The notes: generated by a model from the letters alone, not told the origin. A stretch of 64,000 bases of DNA from Kribbella sp. ALI-6-A (GCF_001984195.1 NZ_MTQN01000005.1:62001-126000); one strand, 5' to 3'. Shown: positions 1 through 10,442, counted from the stretch's first letter. Numbers and translations are program-made.

Positions 1-507
1 GGCGGCGTCCAGCACGTCGGCCGGGTAGCCGGCCTGCTCGGCGATCTCGCGCGCCTTGGCCTCGTCCACGCCGGTGGCCGGGTCGATAGAGATCTTGGCG
101 ACCGCGTCCGGGTTGGTGTGCGCGACCTCCTCGATCTCCATACCGCCGGCGGCCGACGCGATGCACAGGTAGTTGCGGTTGGCCCGGTCGATCAGGAACG
201 AGAAGTAGTACTCCTCGCCGATCGCGGCCGCCGGAACGATGTTCAGCGTCTTGACGATGTGGCCCTTGATGTCCAGACCGAGGATCTCGCGCGCCTTCTC
301 CTCCGCCTCGTCCGGCGAGGAGGCCAGCTTCACGCCACCGGCCTTGCCCCGGCCCCCGGTCTTCACCTGGGCCTTGACCACCACGGTGCCGCCGATCTTC
401 TCGGCGGCGGCGCGGGCCTGTTCCGGCGTGGTGACGACCTCGCCGACCGTCGTCCGTACGCCGTGCTTGGCGAAGACCGTCTTCGCCTGGTATTCCATCA
501 GATCCAC
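1..507 (-). CDS. sucC: Succinyl-CoA synthetase beta subunit (5' part, runs off the window)
   Basis: ADP-forming succinate-CoA ligase beta subunit, which joins succinyl-CoA cleavage to nucleoside triphosphate formation in the TCA cycle. 169 N-terminal codons are visible. The GTG start gives VDLMEYQAK, matching the MDLxEYQAK family start, and is preceded by AGAGAGGG at a suitable distance. The ATP-grasp start ([14 protein letters not shown], near residue 50) is clear. The C-terminal CoA-ligase half and any sucD lie outside the window. Identification is from family knowledge; the start choice is direct. Confidence 0.95.
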   Translation of the reverse strand, partial: MDLMEYQAKTVFAKHGVRTTVGEVVTTPEQARAAAEKIGGTVVVKAQVKTGGRGKAGGVKLASSPDEAEEKAREILGLDIKGHIVKTLNIVPAAAIGEEYYFSFLIDRANRNYLCIASAAGGMEIEEVAHTNPDAVAKISIDPATGVDEAKAREIAEQAGYPADVLDAA

Positions 508-691
508 GAGTGTGGTCCCTCTCTGCCTGTAACAAGTCGTCCGCGGCAGGCTGCGGTGCGTGAGTCAGGCACGGTCGCCGGCGCGTTCCGTCGGGCTGAG
601 ACTAGCCACCCCGGCGCGCGTGGCAACAGCCGGGGTACACGCTGAGACGACTGTCACAGCCAGGTTGCCCGGTCGTGAAAGGCTGGTCGCC

Positions 692-2326
692 ATGACTGAA
701 GGATCAACCAGACCAGCTGACGACTGGTGGCGTAGTGCCGTCGTCTACCAGGTGTACCCCCGCTCGTTCGCCGACGCCGACGGCGACGGGACCGGAGACG
801 TGAACGGGATCCGGGCCCGGCTGCCCTACCTGGCCGAGCTCGGGGTGGACGCGATCTGGATCAGCCCGTGGTACCCCTCACCGCTGCTCGACGGCGGGTA
901 CGACGTGTCCGACTACCGCGACATCAACCCCGACTTCGGCACGCTGGCCGACGCCGACGCGCTGATCGCGGAGGCGCACGCGCTCGGGATCCGGATCCTG
1001 ATCGACCTGGTGCCGAACCACTGCTCCTGGGAGCACCCGTGGTTCAAGGCCGCGCTGGCCGCGGGCAAGGGGTCGCCGGAGCGGGAGCGGTTCTGGTTCC
1101 GCGACGGCTTGGACGGTCTGCCGCCGACGAACTGGCCGGCCGCCTTCGGCGGAGGCGCCTGGCAGCAGATCGAGGACGGCCAGTGGTACCTGCACATGTT
1201 CGACATCTCCCAGCCGGACTGGAACTGGGACCACCCGGACGTGATCGCGGAGTTCGACGCGATCCTGCGGTTCTGGTTCGACCGTGGCATCGACGGGTTC
1301 CGGATCGACGTCGCGGACTCGATGGCCAAGGACGCGACGCTGCCCGACGTACCGCTGAAGGACGGTCAGCCGACCCGGGACAAGTACGTCGGCAACCCGT
1401 TCTACGACCAGCCGGGCGTGCACACGATCCACCAGCGCTGGCGCGCGATCGCCGACGAGTACGCCGACACCGCGCAGGGCCCGCGGGTCTTCGTCGCGGA
1501 GGCGTGGCTGTCGCCGGCTGAGCGGCTCGCGCAGTACGTGCGGCCGAACGAGCTGCACTCGGCGTTCAACTTCGACGTCCTGCGGTGCGCGTGGGACGCG
1601 AAGGAGCTGCGGCAGGTCATCGACTACACGACCGAGAGCCTGTGGGCCGTCGGGGCGCCGGCGACCTGGGTGCTGAGCAACCACGACACCATTCGCCACC
1701 GCACCCGCTACGGCCGGGACCAGCGCGACGCACTGGCCGGTGCCGGAGAGGTTCCGACCGACCTGGCGCTCGGCCTGCGCCGGGCGCGCGCGGCGGCGCT
1801 GCTGGAGCTGGCGCTGCCGGGTGGCGCGTACATCTACCAGGGCGACGAGCTGGGCCTGCCCGAGGTGGAGGACCTGCCGGAGGAGGTGCTGGACGACCCG
1901 ACCTGGGAGCGGTCCGGACACACCGTCCGCGGCCGCGACGGCTGCCGCGTACCGATGCCGTGGAGCGGGAGCGAGCCGCCGTACGGGTTCGGTCCGGGCA
2001 CTGGCCAGCCGTGGCTCCCGCAGCCGTCCGACTGGGCACCGCTGACCCCTGAGGCGCAGTCTGACGACCCGAACAGCCACCTGAACCTCTACAAGGCCGC
2101 TCTGAAGATCCGCCGCGAGCACGAGGCCCTGGGCGAAGGCCGGCTCAGCTGGGACGACGATGCCCCGGCCGGAGTCCTGTCCTTCACCCGCGACCCGGGC
2201 TTCCGCTGCGTGGTCAACCTCGGCTCCGCCCCGATCGACCTGCCGGCCGGCGAGATCCTGCTCGCCTCGGAGCCGCTGGTCGACGGTGAGCTTCCCGTCG
2301 ACGCGACGGTGTGGCTGTCGATCTGA
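692..2326 (+). CDS. GH13 alpha-glucosidase (oligo-1,6-glucosidase type)
   Basis: Cytoplasmic exo-acting alpha-glucosidase of 544 residues that should release glucose from short alpha-glucosides or trehalose/maltose-like sugars. Conserved GH13 regions are in order: DLVPNH near 105-110, GFRIDVAD at 202-209 with nucleophile Asp206, acid/base Glu270 in VAEAW, and transition-state Asp332 in SNHD. The ATG at 692 begins MTEGSTRPADDWWR and follows GAAAGG; an open frame extends upstream to 560 but that part has no GH13 similarity. It sits next to a convergent sugar ABC operon, which fits uptake followed by hydrolysis. The exact substrate cannot be read from sequence. Confidence 0.92.
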   Translation: MTEGSTRPADDWWRSAVVYQVYPRSFADADGDGTGDVNGIRARLPYLAELGVDAIWISPWYPSPLLDGGYDVSDYRDINPDFGTLADADALIAEAHALGIRILIDLVPNHCSWEHPWFKAALAAGKGSPERERFWFRDGLDGLPPTNWPAAFGGGAWQQIEDGQWYLHMFDISQPDWNWDHPDVIAEFDAILRFWFDRGIDGFRIDVADSMAKDATLPDVPLKDGQPTRDKYVGNPFYDQPGVHTIHQRWRAIADEYADTAQGPRVFVAEAWLSPAERLAQYVRPNELHSAFNFDVLRCAWDAKELRQVIDYTTESLWAVGAPATWVLSNHDTIRHRTRYGRDQRDALAGAGEVPTDLALGLRRARAAALLELALPGGAYIYQGDELGLPEVEDLPEEVLDDPTWERSGHTVRGRDGCRVPMPWSGSEPPYGFGPGTGQPWLPQPSDWAPLTPEAQSDDPNSHLNLYKAALKIRREHEALGEGRLSWDDDAPAGVLSFTRDPGFRCVVNLGSAPIDLPAGEILLASEPLVDGELPVDATVWLSI

Positions 2327-2343
2327 CCTTGCCGAGAACGGCC

Positions 2344-2374
2344 AACGGCGCCCCGGGGATCCCGGGGCGCCGTT
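2344..2374. terminator. Bidirectional stem-loop terminator
   Basis: A perfect 14-bp GC stem (2344-2357 with 2361-2374) and a three-base loop, ending in TTT on the + strand. It lies between the end of the alpha-glucosidase gene and the end of the convergent small gene. Confidence 0.75.
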
Positions 2375-2380
2375 TGCCGT

Positions 2381-2533
2381 TCAGCGGTTGCGACGGTCGC
2401 GGTCCTCGCGATCGCGGCGGTCGCGTTCTTCCTGTTCGCGGCGGTCGCGTTCGTCCCGGTCCCGCCGTTCGGCCTCCTCGCGGGCCGCCCGGTCCTCCCG
2501 GTCGCGCCGTTTCTGCTCGTCGCCGTAGCTCAC
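2381..2533 (-). CDS. 50-residue highly charged Arg/Asp/Glu-rich small protein
   Basis: Unrecognised small protein, 50 residues. GTG start at 2533 with GGAGG eight bases upstream on the minus strand. More than two thirds of the residues are Arg, Asp or Glu, in an irregular RDRED/RRDRDE pattern expected to form a long single charged helix or a disordered polyampholyte; there is no Cys, Trp or hydrophobic core. It sits between the alpha-glucosidase and the sugar permease genes and is transcribed with the latter's strand, beginning 75 bp downstream of the malG-like stop. Good ribosome site and terminator support it as real; the function is unknown. Confidence 0.6.
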   Translation of the reverse strand: MSYGDEQKRRDREDRAAREEAERRDRDERDRREQEERDRRDREDRDRRNR

Positions 2534-2608
2534 GTCATACCTCCAGCTGTCAGACCAGCGACGATACGCCGTCCCGGGTCACCGCTTTCACCACGACGTT
2601 CCCTGTCG

Positions 2609-3483
<875 letters not shown>

Positions 3484-3484
<1 letters not shown>

Positions 3485-4536
3485 CAGACTCCACTCCCTA
3501 CACCGCTCATGCCGGCTGCGGACCCCATCGCGACGCCCGGAGGCGCGCTGTCGCGGTCCTTGCCCTTCTTCGACTTCTTCTTCTGTACGGCGTCACCGAG
3601 CACGTCAGCGCCCAGCAGTTTGACGAACACGAACGCGACCACCGCGACGTACAGGAACAACAGCGTCGCGTACGCGGCCGCCGGGCCGTAGCGCGTCTGA
3701 TTCGCCTCCAGGTAGGCCAGGATCGACAGCGTCTCCACCGACTGCTTGTTCGGTCCGACCAGCACGAACGGCAGGTCGAAGATCCGCAGCGTGTCGAGGA
3801 TGCGGAACAGCACGGCAACCAGCAGCGCCGGCTTGACCAGTGGCAGCGTGATCTTCAGGAAGGTCTGGAACGGACTGGCACCGTCGACCTTCGCGGCCTC
3901 GTACACCTCGTCCGGAATGGTCTGCAGGCCCGCGAGCACCAGCAGCCCGATGAACGGCGCGGTTTTCCAGGTGTCGGCGACGATCACCGACAGCACCGAC
4001 TGCCAACCCTCGGTCGACCAGAGGATCTGGGTGCCGAGCAGCGCGTTGGCCGCGCCGTCGGCCTGGAAGATCCACTTCCACAGCAACGCCGACACCACGG
4101 TCGGGATCGCCCAGGGCACCAGAATGCTGGCGCGGACGATGCTGCGGCCCTTGAACGCCTTGTGCATCACCAGGGCCATCGCCACCCCGAGCACGGTCTC
4201 CAGGACCACGCACGTGACGGTGAAGAACGTGGTGTTGTAGAACGCGTTCCAGAAACGTTCCCCGGTCTCGCCGGAGAAGATCGCGGCGTAGTTGTCGAGA
4301 CCGACGAACTCCGAGCCCTTGATGACGAACCCGGACTCGTCGATGCGCTGGCCGCTCGTGTACAACGACTCCCGCAACGCCGAGAGGATCGGGTACACGA
4401 CGACCAGGACCAGGACGATCAGGGTCGGCGACAGCAACAGCGCGGCCAGCCGCCCGGTGCCCTCGTTGAACGTCGTCTTGCGGACCTTACCGGTCTGCGC
4501 CGGCGGTCGCTGCGCAACCGCGTTGGATGCACTCAC
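3484..4536 (-). CDS. Carbohydrate ABC transporter permease, MalF/AglF type
   Basis: Partner permease of 350 residues. GTG start with GGAGG five bases ahead. Membrane segments start near residue 30 (LAALLLSPTLIVLVLVVV) and the EAA loop is present (EAAKVDGASPFQTFLKITLP). The C-terminus has a Lys-rich tail (KKKSKKGKDRD) and a Gly/Ala/Pro stretch. It forms the transmembrane pore together with the following gene and receives sugar from the lipoprotein encoded upstream. Confidence 0.93.
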
Positions 4537-4581
4537 CTCTGCCTCCTTCTCTCCACGGCCTCGCGGCGGTGGGGACAGGCC

Positions 4582-4617
4582 GGGGCCGGCACGCAGCGTT
4601 CGCTGCGTACCGGCCCC
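4582..4617 (-). promoter_or_regulatory. Intercistronic stem-loop between binding protein and permease genes
   Basis: A 16-bp stem with a single mismatch: 4582-4589 pairs with 4610-4617 and 4591-4598 pairs with 4601-4608, with a two-base loop. It lies in the 91-bp gap after the binding-protein gene. In other sugar operons such a hairpin acts as a partial terminator or 3' stabiliser that keeps the binding protein more abundant than the permeases; that role is inferred here. Confidence 0.6.
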
Positions 4618-4627
4618 GCCGGTTCGA

Positions 4628-5947
4628 TCATTGCGTGATGAGCGTGCTCAGCTTGGTCTGCAAGCCGGCCAGCGCATCCTTCGGAGGTGTCGTGCCGGTC
4701 AAGGCGCCGTAGGCGGCTTCCTGGATGGCGGTGGTGACATCGCCGTACTTGACCACCTTCGGCCGCGACTTCGCGGACTCGATCGAGGCCTTCAGCGGGG
4801 CGAGGTACGGGAACTGCTTGTTCAGCGCCGGGTCGTCGTACAGCGAGGCCCAGGTCGGGGCCTGCGACGTCTTCTCGACGTTGGCCTTCTGCCGCTCCTC
4901 GCTGGACATGAACTTGATGAAGTCGGCCGCGGTCGCCTTGTTCTTGGCGAACTCCGAGATCGCGTAGTTGTGCCCACCGAGAGTGGACACGCCCGCGCCC
5001 TTGAGACCCGGCAGCGGTGCGACGGCGAACTTGCCGGCGATCTTCGACGATCCGTCGGTCTTGTTCGCCAGTGCGTACACGTACGGCCAGTTGCGGTGGA
5101 ACAGGAGGTTGCCCTCCTGGAAGGCACGCCGGCCGGGCTCTTCCTGGTAGGTGATCGCGGCCTTCGGGATCATTCCGGACTTGAAGCCGTCGACGAGGAA
5201 GTTCAGGCCCTCGAGCGCTTCCGGCGTGTCGACGTTCGGCTTGCCGTCCTCGCCGACCACGACACCACCGGCACCGTTGATCGCCTCGGAGAAGTTGACC
5301 GTGAGGCCCTCGTACTTCTCGAACTGGCCGGCGTAGCAGTTGATGTTCTTGGCCTCCGGCAGCGCCTTGACCTTGGCGCAGGCGTCCTTCATCTCGGCCC
5401 ACGTCGTCGGCGGCTTCACACCGGCCTTGTCCAGCAGGTCCTTGCGGTAGTACAGCAGCCCACCGTCGGACGTCACCGGAACGGCGTACAGCTTGTCGCG
5501 GTACTTTCCGGTGTCAACGGTCGACGGCAGCAGCTTGCCGAGATCCGGGAACTGGTCCTCGGGCAGCTCGGTGACCCAGCGGTTCGCGGCGAACTCGGCG
5601 GTCCAGACCACGTCCAGGTTCAGCACGCTGAACGAGTCGGACTGGTTCTGCGCGTTCTGGATCATCTGCGCGCGCTGCTGGTCCGCGGACTCGGGCAACT
5701 CCGAGACCGTGACCTTCTCATCCGGATGCTGCGAGTTCCACGCGTTGACCTGGTTGGTCAGGTTGCCGGAAGTGTCCTTGCCGGTGGCAAACGTGATCGG
5801 CCCGCGCCCTTCGAGCGCTCCCCCGGCCGCACCGCCGCCGCCACCGCTGTCCCCGTCGTCACCGCCGCACGCGGACGCCAGCAGCACCAGGCCGCTGGTC
5901 ACGGCCAGCGCGACCGCCCTGCGTGCGTGTGATCGTTCAAACCTCAT
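4628..5947 (-). CDS. Sugar-binding lipoprotein of the ABC importer (family 1 extracellular SBP)
   Basis: Solute-binding protein of 439 residues anchored outside the membrane. The ATG at 5947 gives an Arg-rich N-tail, a hydrophobic core (AVALAVTSGLVLLASAC) and a lipobox-like ASAC, so Cys should be lipidated; an Ala at -3 instead of Leu is slightly atypical. A Gly/Asp-rich linker (GGDDGDSGGGG) follows and then the periplasmic-binding fold with tryptophan/aromatic-rich motifs typical of maltose or trehalose binders. First gene of the minus-strand operon with the two permeases. Substrate specificity is inferred from context only. Confidence 0.92.
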   Translation of the reverse strand: MRFERSHARRAVALAVTSGLVLLASACGGDDGDSGGGGGAAGGALEGRGPITFATGKDTSGNLTNQVNAWNSQHPDEKVTVSELPESADQQRAQMIQNAQNQSDSFSVLNLDVVWTAEFAANRWVTELPEDQFPDLGKLLPSTVDTGKYRDKLYAVPVTSDGGLLYYRKDLLDKAGVKPPTTWAEMKDACAKVKALPEAKNINCYAGQFEKYEGLTVNFSEAINGAGGVVVGEDGKPNVDTPEALEGLNFLVDGFKSGMIPKAAITYQEEPGRRAFQEGNLLFHRNWPYVYALANKTDGSSKIAGKFAVAPLPGLKGAGVSTLGGHNYAISEFAKNKATAADFIKFMSSEERQKANVEKTSQAPTWASLYDDPALNKQFPYLAPLKASIESAKSRPKVVKYGDVTTAIQEAAYGALTGTTPPKDALAGLQTKLSTLITQ

Positions 5948-6269
5948 CGTGTACCTGCCCTCTCCCGATGGGATCTCACTTGGTCCTGCGCGGGCCGTCC
6001 ACAGTCCCCCACCACGCTGCGATCCGCCCTGTCCGGACAGTAACCGAGATCGGGGGCGATGTGTCCTGAGCCACACACCTCACCGACTGCCTGTTCGAGA
6101 CAAACGCATGGCTGTATGCGACCGCGATTCGACAGCCCGCACAACCAGGTGTTTCTTAACGATTCGGTATTACCGATTAGTAACTTCTCTGAAACGACCG
6201 AACGGCTCCAGAACGACTGCGCTCGGTCGTCGTCACACTCCGGAGCGGATCGACGGCTCCGGATGCACC
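5948..6269. promoter_or_regulatory. Promoter region of the sugar ABC operon with a short palindrome
   Basis: A 322-bp gap with no convincing gene. Its middle (about 6150-6195) is distinctly AT-richer than the surroundings and holds the 11-base palindrome CGGTATTACCG at 6165-6175, extended by one more pair on each side. This is the likely promoter/operator region for the importer genes; no LacI-type regulator gene is next to it. Promoter elements could not be assigned firmly. Confidence 0.4.
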
Positions 6270-6689
6270 TCAGGCCGTGGCGGCCGAGGCGTCCCCGACG
6301 TTGCTGCGGACCCACTCGACGATCTCCGTGGTCGGAGCGCCGGGAGTGAAGATCCGCTGGACCCCGAGCTCGGCCAGCGCAGCCAGGTCGGCGTCGGGAA
6401 TGATGCCGCCGCCGAACACGACGATGTCGTCGGCGCCGCGGGCGGTCAGCAGCTCGCGGACTTTCTTGAACAGCGTCATGTGCGCGCCGGACAGCACCGA
6501 CAGACCGATCGCGTCGGCATCCTCGGCGATCGCGGTCTCGACGATCTGCTCCGGCGTCTGGTGCAACCCGGTGTAGATGACCTCCATACCGGCGTCGCGC
6601 AGCGCCCGGGCGACAATCTTCGCGCCCCGGTCGTGCCCGTCCAGGCCCGGCTTGGCGACGACGATGCGCAGGGTGCTGGTGGCAGACAT
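6270..6689 (-). CDS. Stand-alone cobalamin-binding domain protein (methylmalonyl-CoA mutase C-terminal type)
   Basis: 139 residues, a Rossmann-like B12-binding domain equivalent to the C-terminal domain of methylmalonyl-CoA mutase. The DxHxxG motif that ligates cobalt through His is present (Asp17, His19, Gly22 in LDGHDRG), as are the downstream GLSVLSG and GGGIIP motifs that hold the nucleotide tail. ATG at 6689. Known homologues are either the small subunit of split acyl-CoA mutases or partners of other mutase large subunits; no mutase gene is visible here, so the partner is unknown. Confidence 0.88.
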   Translation of the reverse strand: MSATSTLRIVVAKPGLDGHDRGAKIVARALRDAGMEVIYTGLHQTPEQIVETAIAEDADAIGLSVLSGAHMTLFKKVRELLTARGADDIVVFGGGIIPDADLAALAELGVQRIFTPGAPTTEIVEWVRSNVGDASAATA

Positions 6690-6867
6690 GGATCGGCCTT
6701 TCAGTACTGGAGCGCCGCGTTGCGTCCAGATTCGCAGATTAGCCGAGGCGCACCTCACGGATAAGACACGAAGCCGTGTGTTCCCCGCCACGCGATCTGG
6801 GAACCGGTTACCGTGAAAGAGGTCGGACCAGTGGCGCGGGGGGTCTGATGCGAGTGAGGAGACGCCG

Positions 6868-7764
6868 ATGAGTGCAGAGGCGGTCGAGCAGCCCGGAGAA
6901 CCCGAGGCTGACCTCGCATCGAGCAGTGCGCGCGGCGGTCTGTGGGCCGCCCTGGACGGACTCCGGTACGGCGCCCGCTCGGCGCTGTCGCCGCGCGTCC
7001 TGCAGGGCGCGGCGGTCGAGATCGGATGGCTGACAACTCACCTGGCGATGTATCCACTCGGCCTGGTCGGCGGCGCCGGCAGCCGGGCCGACCGGCTCAC
7101 CCTGGACGGTCTCACCCCGGCCCAGCGCGGCCTGCTCGTCGGCGACGTCCGGGCCGCCGGTACGCCGATCCTGCTGGCGCACGGGATCGTCGACAACCAC
7201 ACCGTGTTCGCGCTGATGCGCCGCAACCTGCTGCGTCGCGGGTTCAGCCGGATCCACACCTTCTCGTACTCACCGCTCACGCTCGACGTCCGGTCGACGG
7301 CCGAGCGGATGGCCGCCGAGGTCGAGGCGCTGTGCAGGGAATCCGGGTCCGATCAGATCCACATCATCGGTCACAGCCTCGGCGGACTGATCGCGCGCTA
7401 CTACGTCCAGCGCCTCGGCGGCGACGAGCGCGTGCACACCTGCGTCACCCTCGGCACGCCGCACCAGGGCACGATCGCGGCGCGCCTGCTGCCCTGGCCG
7501 CTGGTGAAGCAGCTGCGGCCGGAGAGCGACCTGATGGACGAGCTGGCCGAGCCGGCGCCGGAGTGCCGGACCAAATTCGTCGCGTTCTACAGCGACGCCG
7601 ACCAGCTGATCGTCCCGCAGCGCCGAGCCCGGGTCAGGCATCCCGACCTGATCGCCGAGAACGTCCGGCTGCGCGGCGTCGGGCACATGTCGCTGCCGTT
7701 CCACGGCGAGGTGGTGCACCGGATCACCGGCGTACTGGCGCATCTGGACGAACAGGTCGCCTGA
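6868..7764 (+). CDS. Lipase/alpha-beta hydrolase (triacylglycerol lipase type)
   Basis: 298 residues with an alpha/beta hydrolase fold. Oxyanion motif LLAHGIVDN near 102-110, nucleophile elbow GHSLGG with Ser170, and likely acid/His in the YSDADQLI and GVGHMSLP segments near the C-terminus. The sequence resembles bacterial lipases that use the GHSLGG elbow and a TLGTPHQGT motif, the latter being characteristic of esterases acting on acylglycerols. No clear signal peptide; a hydrophobic region near 50-70 may give membrane contact. Stands alone, divergent from the B12-binding gene. Confidence 0.85.
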   Translation: MSAEAVEQPGEPEADLASSSARGGLWAALDGLRYGARSALSPRVLQGAAVEIGWLTTHLAMYPLGLVGGAGSRADRLTLDGLTPAQRGLLVGDVRAAGTPILLAHGIVDNHTVFALMRRNLLRRGFSRIHTFSYSPLTLDVRSTAERMAAEVEALCRESGSDQIHIIGHSLGGLIARYYVQRLGGDERVHTCVTLGTPHQGTIAARLLPWPLVKQLRPESDLMDELAEPAPECRTKFVAFYSDADQLIVPQRRARVRHPDLIAENVRLRGVGHMSLPFHGEVVHRITGVLAHLDEQVA

Positions 7765-8015
7765 CGACGCGAAAGCAAACTTGCCGGATCTTTGTCAGCA
7801 TCTCGGCCGGAAAGTCGTTGACCCGGCAGCTTCCCAGGCGGGCGAGCGGATGCACGTGCAGCGGCGCATGCAAAAGTTTCGTGAAGCCGGTCAGAAAAAG
7901 GGGGTGGCAGGGTTTGTCGCCTCGTGACCCATCCGTTATGGTGCTTGAGCCCGCCAGGGGAATAACCTTCCGGCGGGCAGACAGTGCCCCTCCCCTGTGA
8001 CCGAAAGGCCACGTT

Positions 8016-8906
8016 GTGTCCCAGCACCGTGCCGCGGGCAACCGCGTCACGCCGAGCAACAGTGCTGCGCGCAAGACCGGCGCATCACGTCACAGTGCCA
8101 AGCACCGTGTAGCGCGGCGTAACACCCCAGGTAGTACCCAGATCGTCGGTCTCACCGCGGCTCTCGCCGCGGCAGCAGGAGCAGTCGGCTTCAGCCACAG
8201 CTCTCTGGCGTCGCCGACCCAGGCGAACTCCGCGGTCAACATCGCCGCCCTGTCGGGCAGCAGCCAGCTCTCCGAGGTCACCACGGCCCGGATCGAGCGG
8301 CGTCAGCTCGCCACCCGTGACTCCTCCCGGGTCGAGCTCAGCAGCACCGAAGCCACCAAGAAGCAGGCCGCGGCCGACCGGCTGTCCAAGGCCCGCGCCG
8401 CCAAGCTCGACGCCACCCGCGCGCTGACCGCCAAGCGCGCCTCCGCCCTCGCCGCCGCCAAGGCCGCCGCGGCCGCTGCCGAGCAGAAGGCCCGCGAGTC
8501 GGCCACCCGCTGCGAGATGATCATCAGCGACTACCGCATCACCGCCACCTTCGGGCAGGGCGGCAGCCGCTGGGCCGCGAACCACACCGGCACCGACTTC
8601 GCCGCCCCGATCGGCACCCCGATCCGCTCGGTGATGAAGGGCGAAGTGATCTTCGCCGACTGGGCCGGCCCCTACGGGCGCCAGGTCAAGGTGCGCCACG
8701 ACAACGGCACCGAGACCTGGTACAACCACATGTCCAAGTTCAGCGTCGAGGTCGGCGAGACCGTGTACGCCGGCGACCAGGTCGGCGCGGTCGGCGTGAC
8801 CGGCAACACCACCGGCCCGCACCTGCACTTCGAGGTCCACCCCGACGGCGGCCCCGCGATCAACCCGATGCCGTGGCTGCGTGAGGTCTGCGGTCTCAAC
8901 CCCTGA
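8016..8906 (+). CDS. Secreted M23 family peptidoglycan peptidase
   Basis: 296 residues, GTG start. A basic N-tail is followed by a hydrophobic export/anchor segment (about 42-66), an Ala/Lys/Arg-rich coiled coil (about 90-163), and a C-terminal LytM/M23 domain. Zinc ligands are visible: His190 and Asp194 in HTGTD, and His271 of HLHF, with catalytic His269. The architecture (coiled coil plus LytM) is that of EnvC/NlpD-like regulators and active amidase-type endopeptidases; because all metal ligands are kept, it is probably active on cell-wall crosslinks. The leader (7765-8015) holds a hairpin, 7949-7955 with 7972-7978. Confidence 0.9.
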   Translation: MSQHRAAGNRVTPSNSAARKTGASRHSAKHRVARRNTPGSTQIVGLTAALAAAAGAVGFSHSSLASPTQANSAVNIAALSGSSQLSEVTTARIERRQLATRDSSRVELSSTEATKKQAAADRLSKARAAKLDATRALTAKRASALAAAKAAAAAAEQKARESATRCEMIISDYRITATFGQGGSRWAANHTGTDFAAPIGTPIRSVMKGEVIFADWAGPYGRQVKVRHDNGTETWYNHMSKFSVEVGETVYAGDQVGAVGVTGNTTGPHLHFEVHPDGGPAINPMPWLREVCGLNP

Positions 8907-9104
8907 TCTTCGGTTGTCCCCTGTGCCCACTGGTCTTGTGCCCATGGCTCCGGCCCGGAAAACGGGTCACCTGACGATCGGCGGACCGCTTGGGCCCGCC
9001 GGCCTGCGTCCGGCGGCTCGCGAGGCCCTGTGCTCCTCCAGTGCCCGCGCGTCGGCATGTAGGCCGCGGCCGGACGGCGTACCGGCGGGTGGCACCATGT
9101 GCCG

Positions 9105-10430
9105 GTGACTAGTGCAGGCGAGAGCTATCGCGCGACCGCCGAGGCCGCCTGGTTGTGGGCGATGCGGCAGGTCCGGTGGGCCGACGACGGGCCATGGTTT
9201 CCGGAATCGCTGGTGGCCGACGTCGAGGCCGACGTCCCGGACGATCGCGACAGCATGCACAGCGGGATCGGCGGGCTGGCGCACACGCTCGCGGAGATCC
9301 GGCTGGCCCGGCCGTGGACCGCGCTGGAGAACGACCTGGCCGACGCGGCGGCCGAGCGGTTGATCCGCGAGATCCCGCAGTTGTCGGATGTGTCGTTCTT
9401 CGACGGGCTGGTCAGCACGATCGGTGCGCTGGTCGCGCTCGGGCGGCTGGACGGCGTACGGGCTGCTGTGGAGCGGTTGCAGGAGCTGGCCACGGACGAC
9501 GGGTGGCCGCAGACGTTCGCGATGCCGCCGCGGTACCTGACGGACGCCCGGCTCAACGACCTGACGCTCGGTACGGCGGGGGTGCTGCTCGGCGGCGTGT
9601 GGGCCGCGCGGCACGGGGTGGACGGCGGTCTCGACCTGGCCGAGCAGGCGGCGAAGGTCTTGCTGGCGGAGGCCGAGCCGACCGAGGTGGGCGTGACCTG
9701 GCCGTTCGTGCCGGAGCGGTTCCGGACCCAGCCGGGGACCGAGATGCCGAACCTGTCGCACGGCGTCGCCGGGATCGTCGCCACGCTGGCCGCGGCGGGC
9801 GTCGCGCTGGACCGGCCGGAGTGGGTCGCGCTCGGGGTGCGCGGAGCCGAGCATCTGGTGTCGATCGGGGTCACGGACGGGCGCGGATTCGTCGTACCGC
9901 GGTACATCCCGTCGGGCATCAACGACGAGGACGACTTCACCTACACGTGGTGCCACGGGGCGGCGGGGACGTCACTGGCCTTCGCCGCGCTGGATGCCGC
10001 GGGGGCTCCGCCGATCGCGGGGGTCGCGGCGAGCGACTGGCGCCGGCGATGCCTGCACAGCGTCCGTACGTCGGGGTTACCGGCGCGGCTGCGCCCGGGG
10101 TTCTGGGACAACGACGGGCGCTGCTGCGGTACGGCGGGGGTGGGCGACATCTTCCTCGACTCCTGGCACCGGACCGGCGACGAGGACGATCTGGAGTTCG
10201 CGCGGGTGCTGGCGGACACGCTGGTCGAGCGCGCGATCGAGGACGAGTCGGGCACGTACTGGCGTTTCCTCGAGCACCGGAACGAGGAGCCGCTGCTGCC
10301 GCCGAGGGTCGGCTGGATGCAGGGGGCCGCGGGGATCGCGGCGTTCCTGTTCCACGCGGCGCGGGTGGTGGAGCAGGGGCGTGCGGCGGAGCCGCAGTCA
10401 CGGATGGACACGTGGTGGGCGTCGGCCTGA
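9105..10430 (+). CDS. Orphan LanC-like cyclase protein
   Basis: About 441 residues with the repeated alpha-barrel and Gly-rich helix caps (GIGGLAHTL, GTAGVLLGG, SHGVAGIVATL, HGAAGTSLAF, GTAGVGD, QGAAGIAAFL) of the lanthionine synthetase C family. Zinc ligands: Cys in WCHG (codon at 9951) and the Cys-Cys pair in CCGTAG (10122-10127); a CCG rather than CHG motif resembles LanL-type cyclases. GTG starts at 9099 and 9105 are both possible. No precursor peptide, dehydratase or transporter gene is near, so it may be a detached cyclase or a glutathione-adduct enzyme like eukaryotic LanCL proteins; function uncertain. Confidence 0.82.
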   Translation: MTSAGESYRATAEAAWLWAMRQVRWADDGPWFPESLVADVEADVPDDRDSMHSGIGGLAHTLAEIRLARPWTALENDLADAAAERLIREIPQLSDVSFFDGLVSTIGALVALGRLDGVRAAVERLQELATDDGWPQTFAMPPRYLTDARLNDLTLGTAGVLLGGVWAARHGVDGGLDLAEQAAKVLLAEAEPTEVGVTWPFVPERFRTQPGTEMPNLSHGVAGIVATLAAAGVALDRPEWVALGVRGAEHLVSIGVTDGRGFVVPRYIPSGINDEDDFTYTWCHGAAGTSLAFAALDAAGAPPIAGVAASDWRRRCLHSVRTSGLPARLRPGFWDNDGRCCGTAGVGDIFLDSWHRTGDEDDLEFARVLADTLVERAIEDESGTYWRFLEHRNEEPLLPPRVGWMQGAAGIAAFLFHAARVVEQGRAAEPQSRMDTWWASA

Positions 10431-10442
10431 GGGCCGACCCGC

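Noticed and set aside
118..645. 175-codon plus-strand frame at the left edge
   Set aside because: It is the complement of sucC, which has clear homology and a proper start.
7765..8015. Possible c-di-AMP (ydaO) riboswitch ahead of the M23 peptidase
   Set aside because: Such switches often precede cell-wall peptidases in actinobacteria, but the conserved GGGGUGAAUC-type and CCGAAUCCG blocks are missing here; only a single hairpin is seen.
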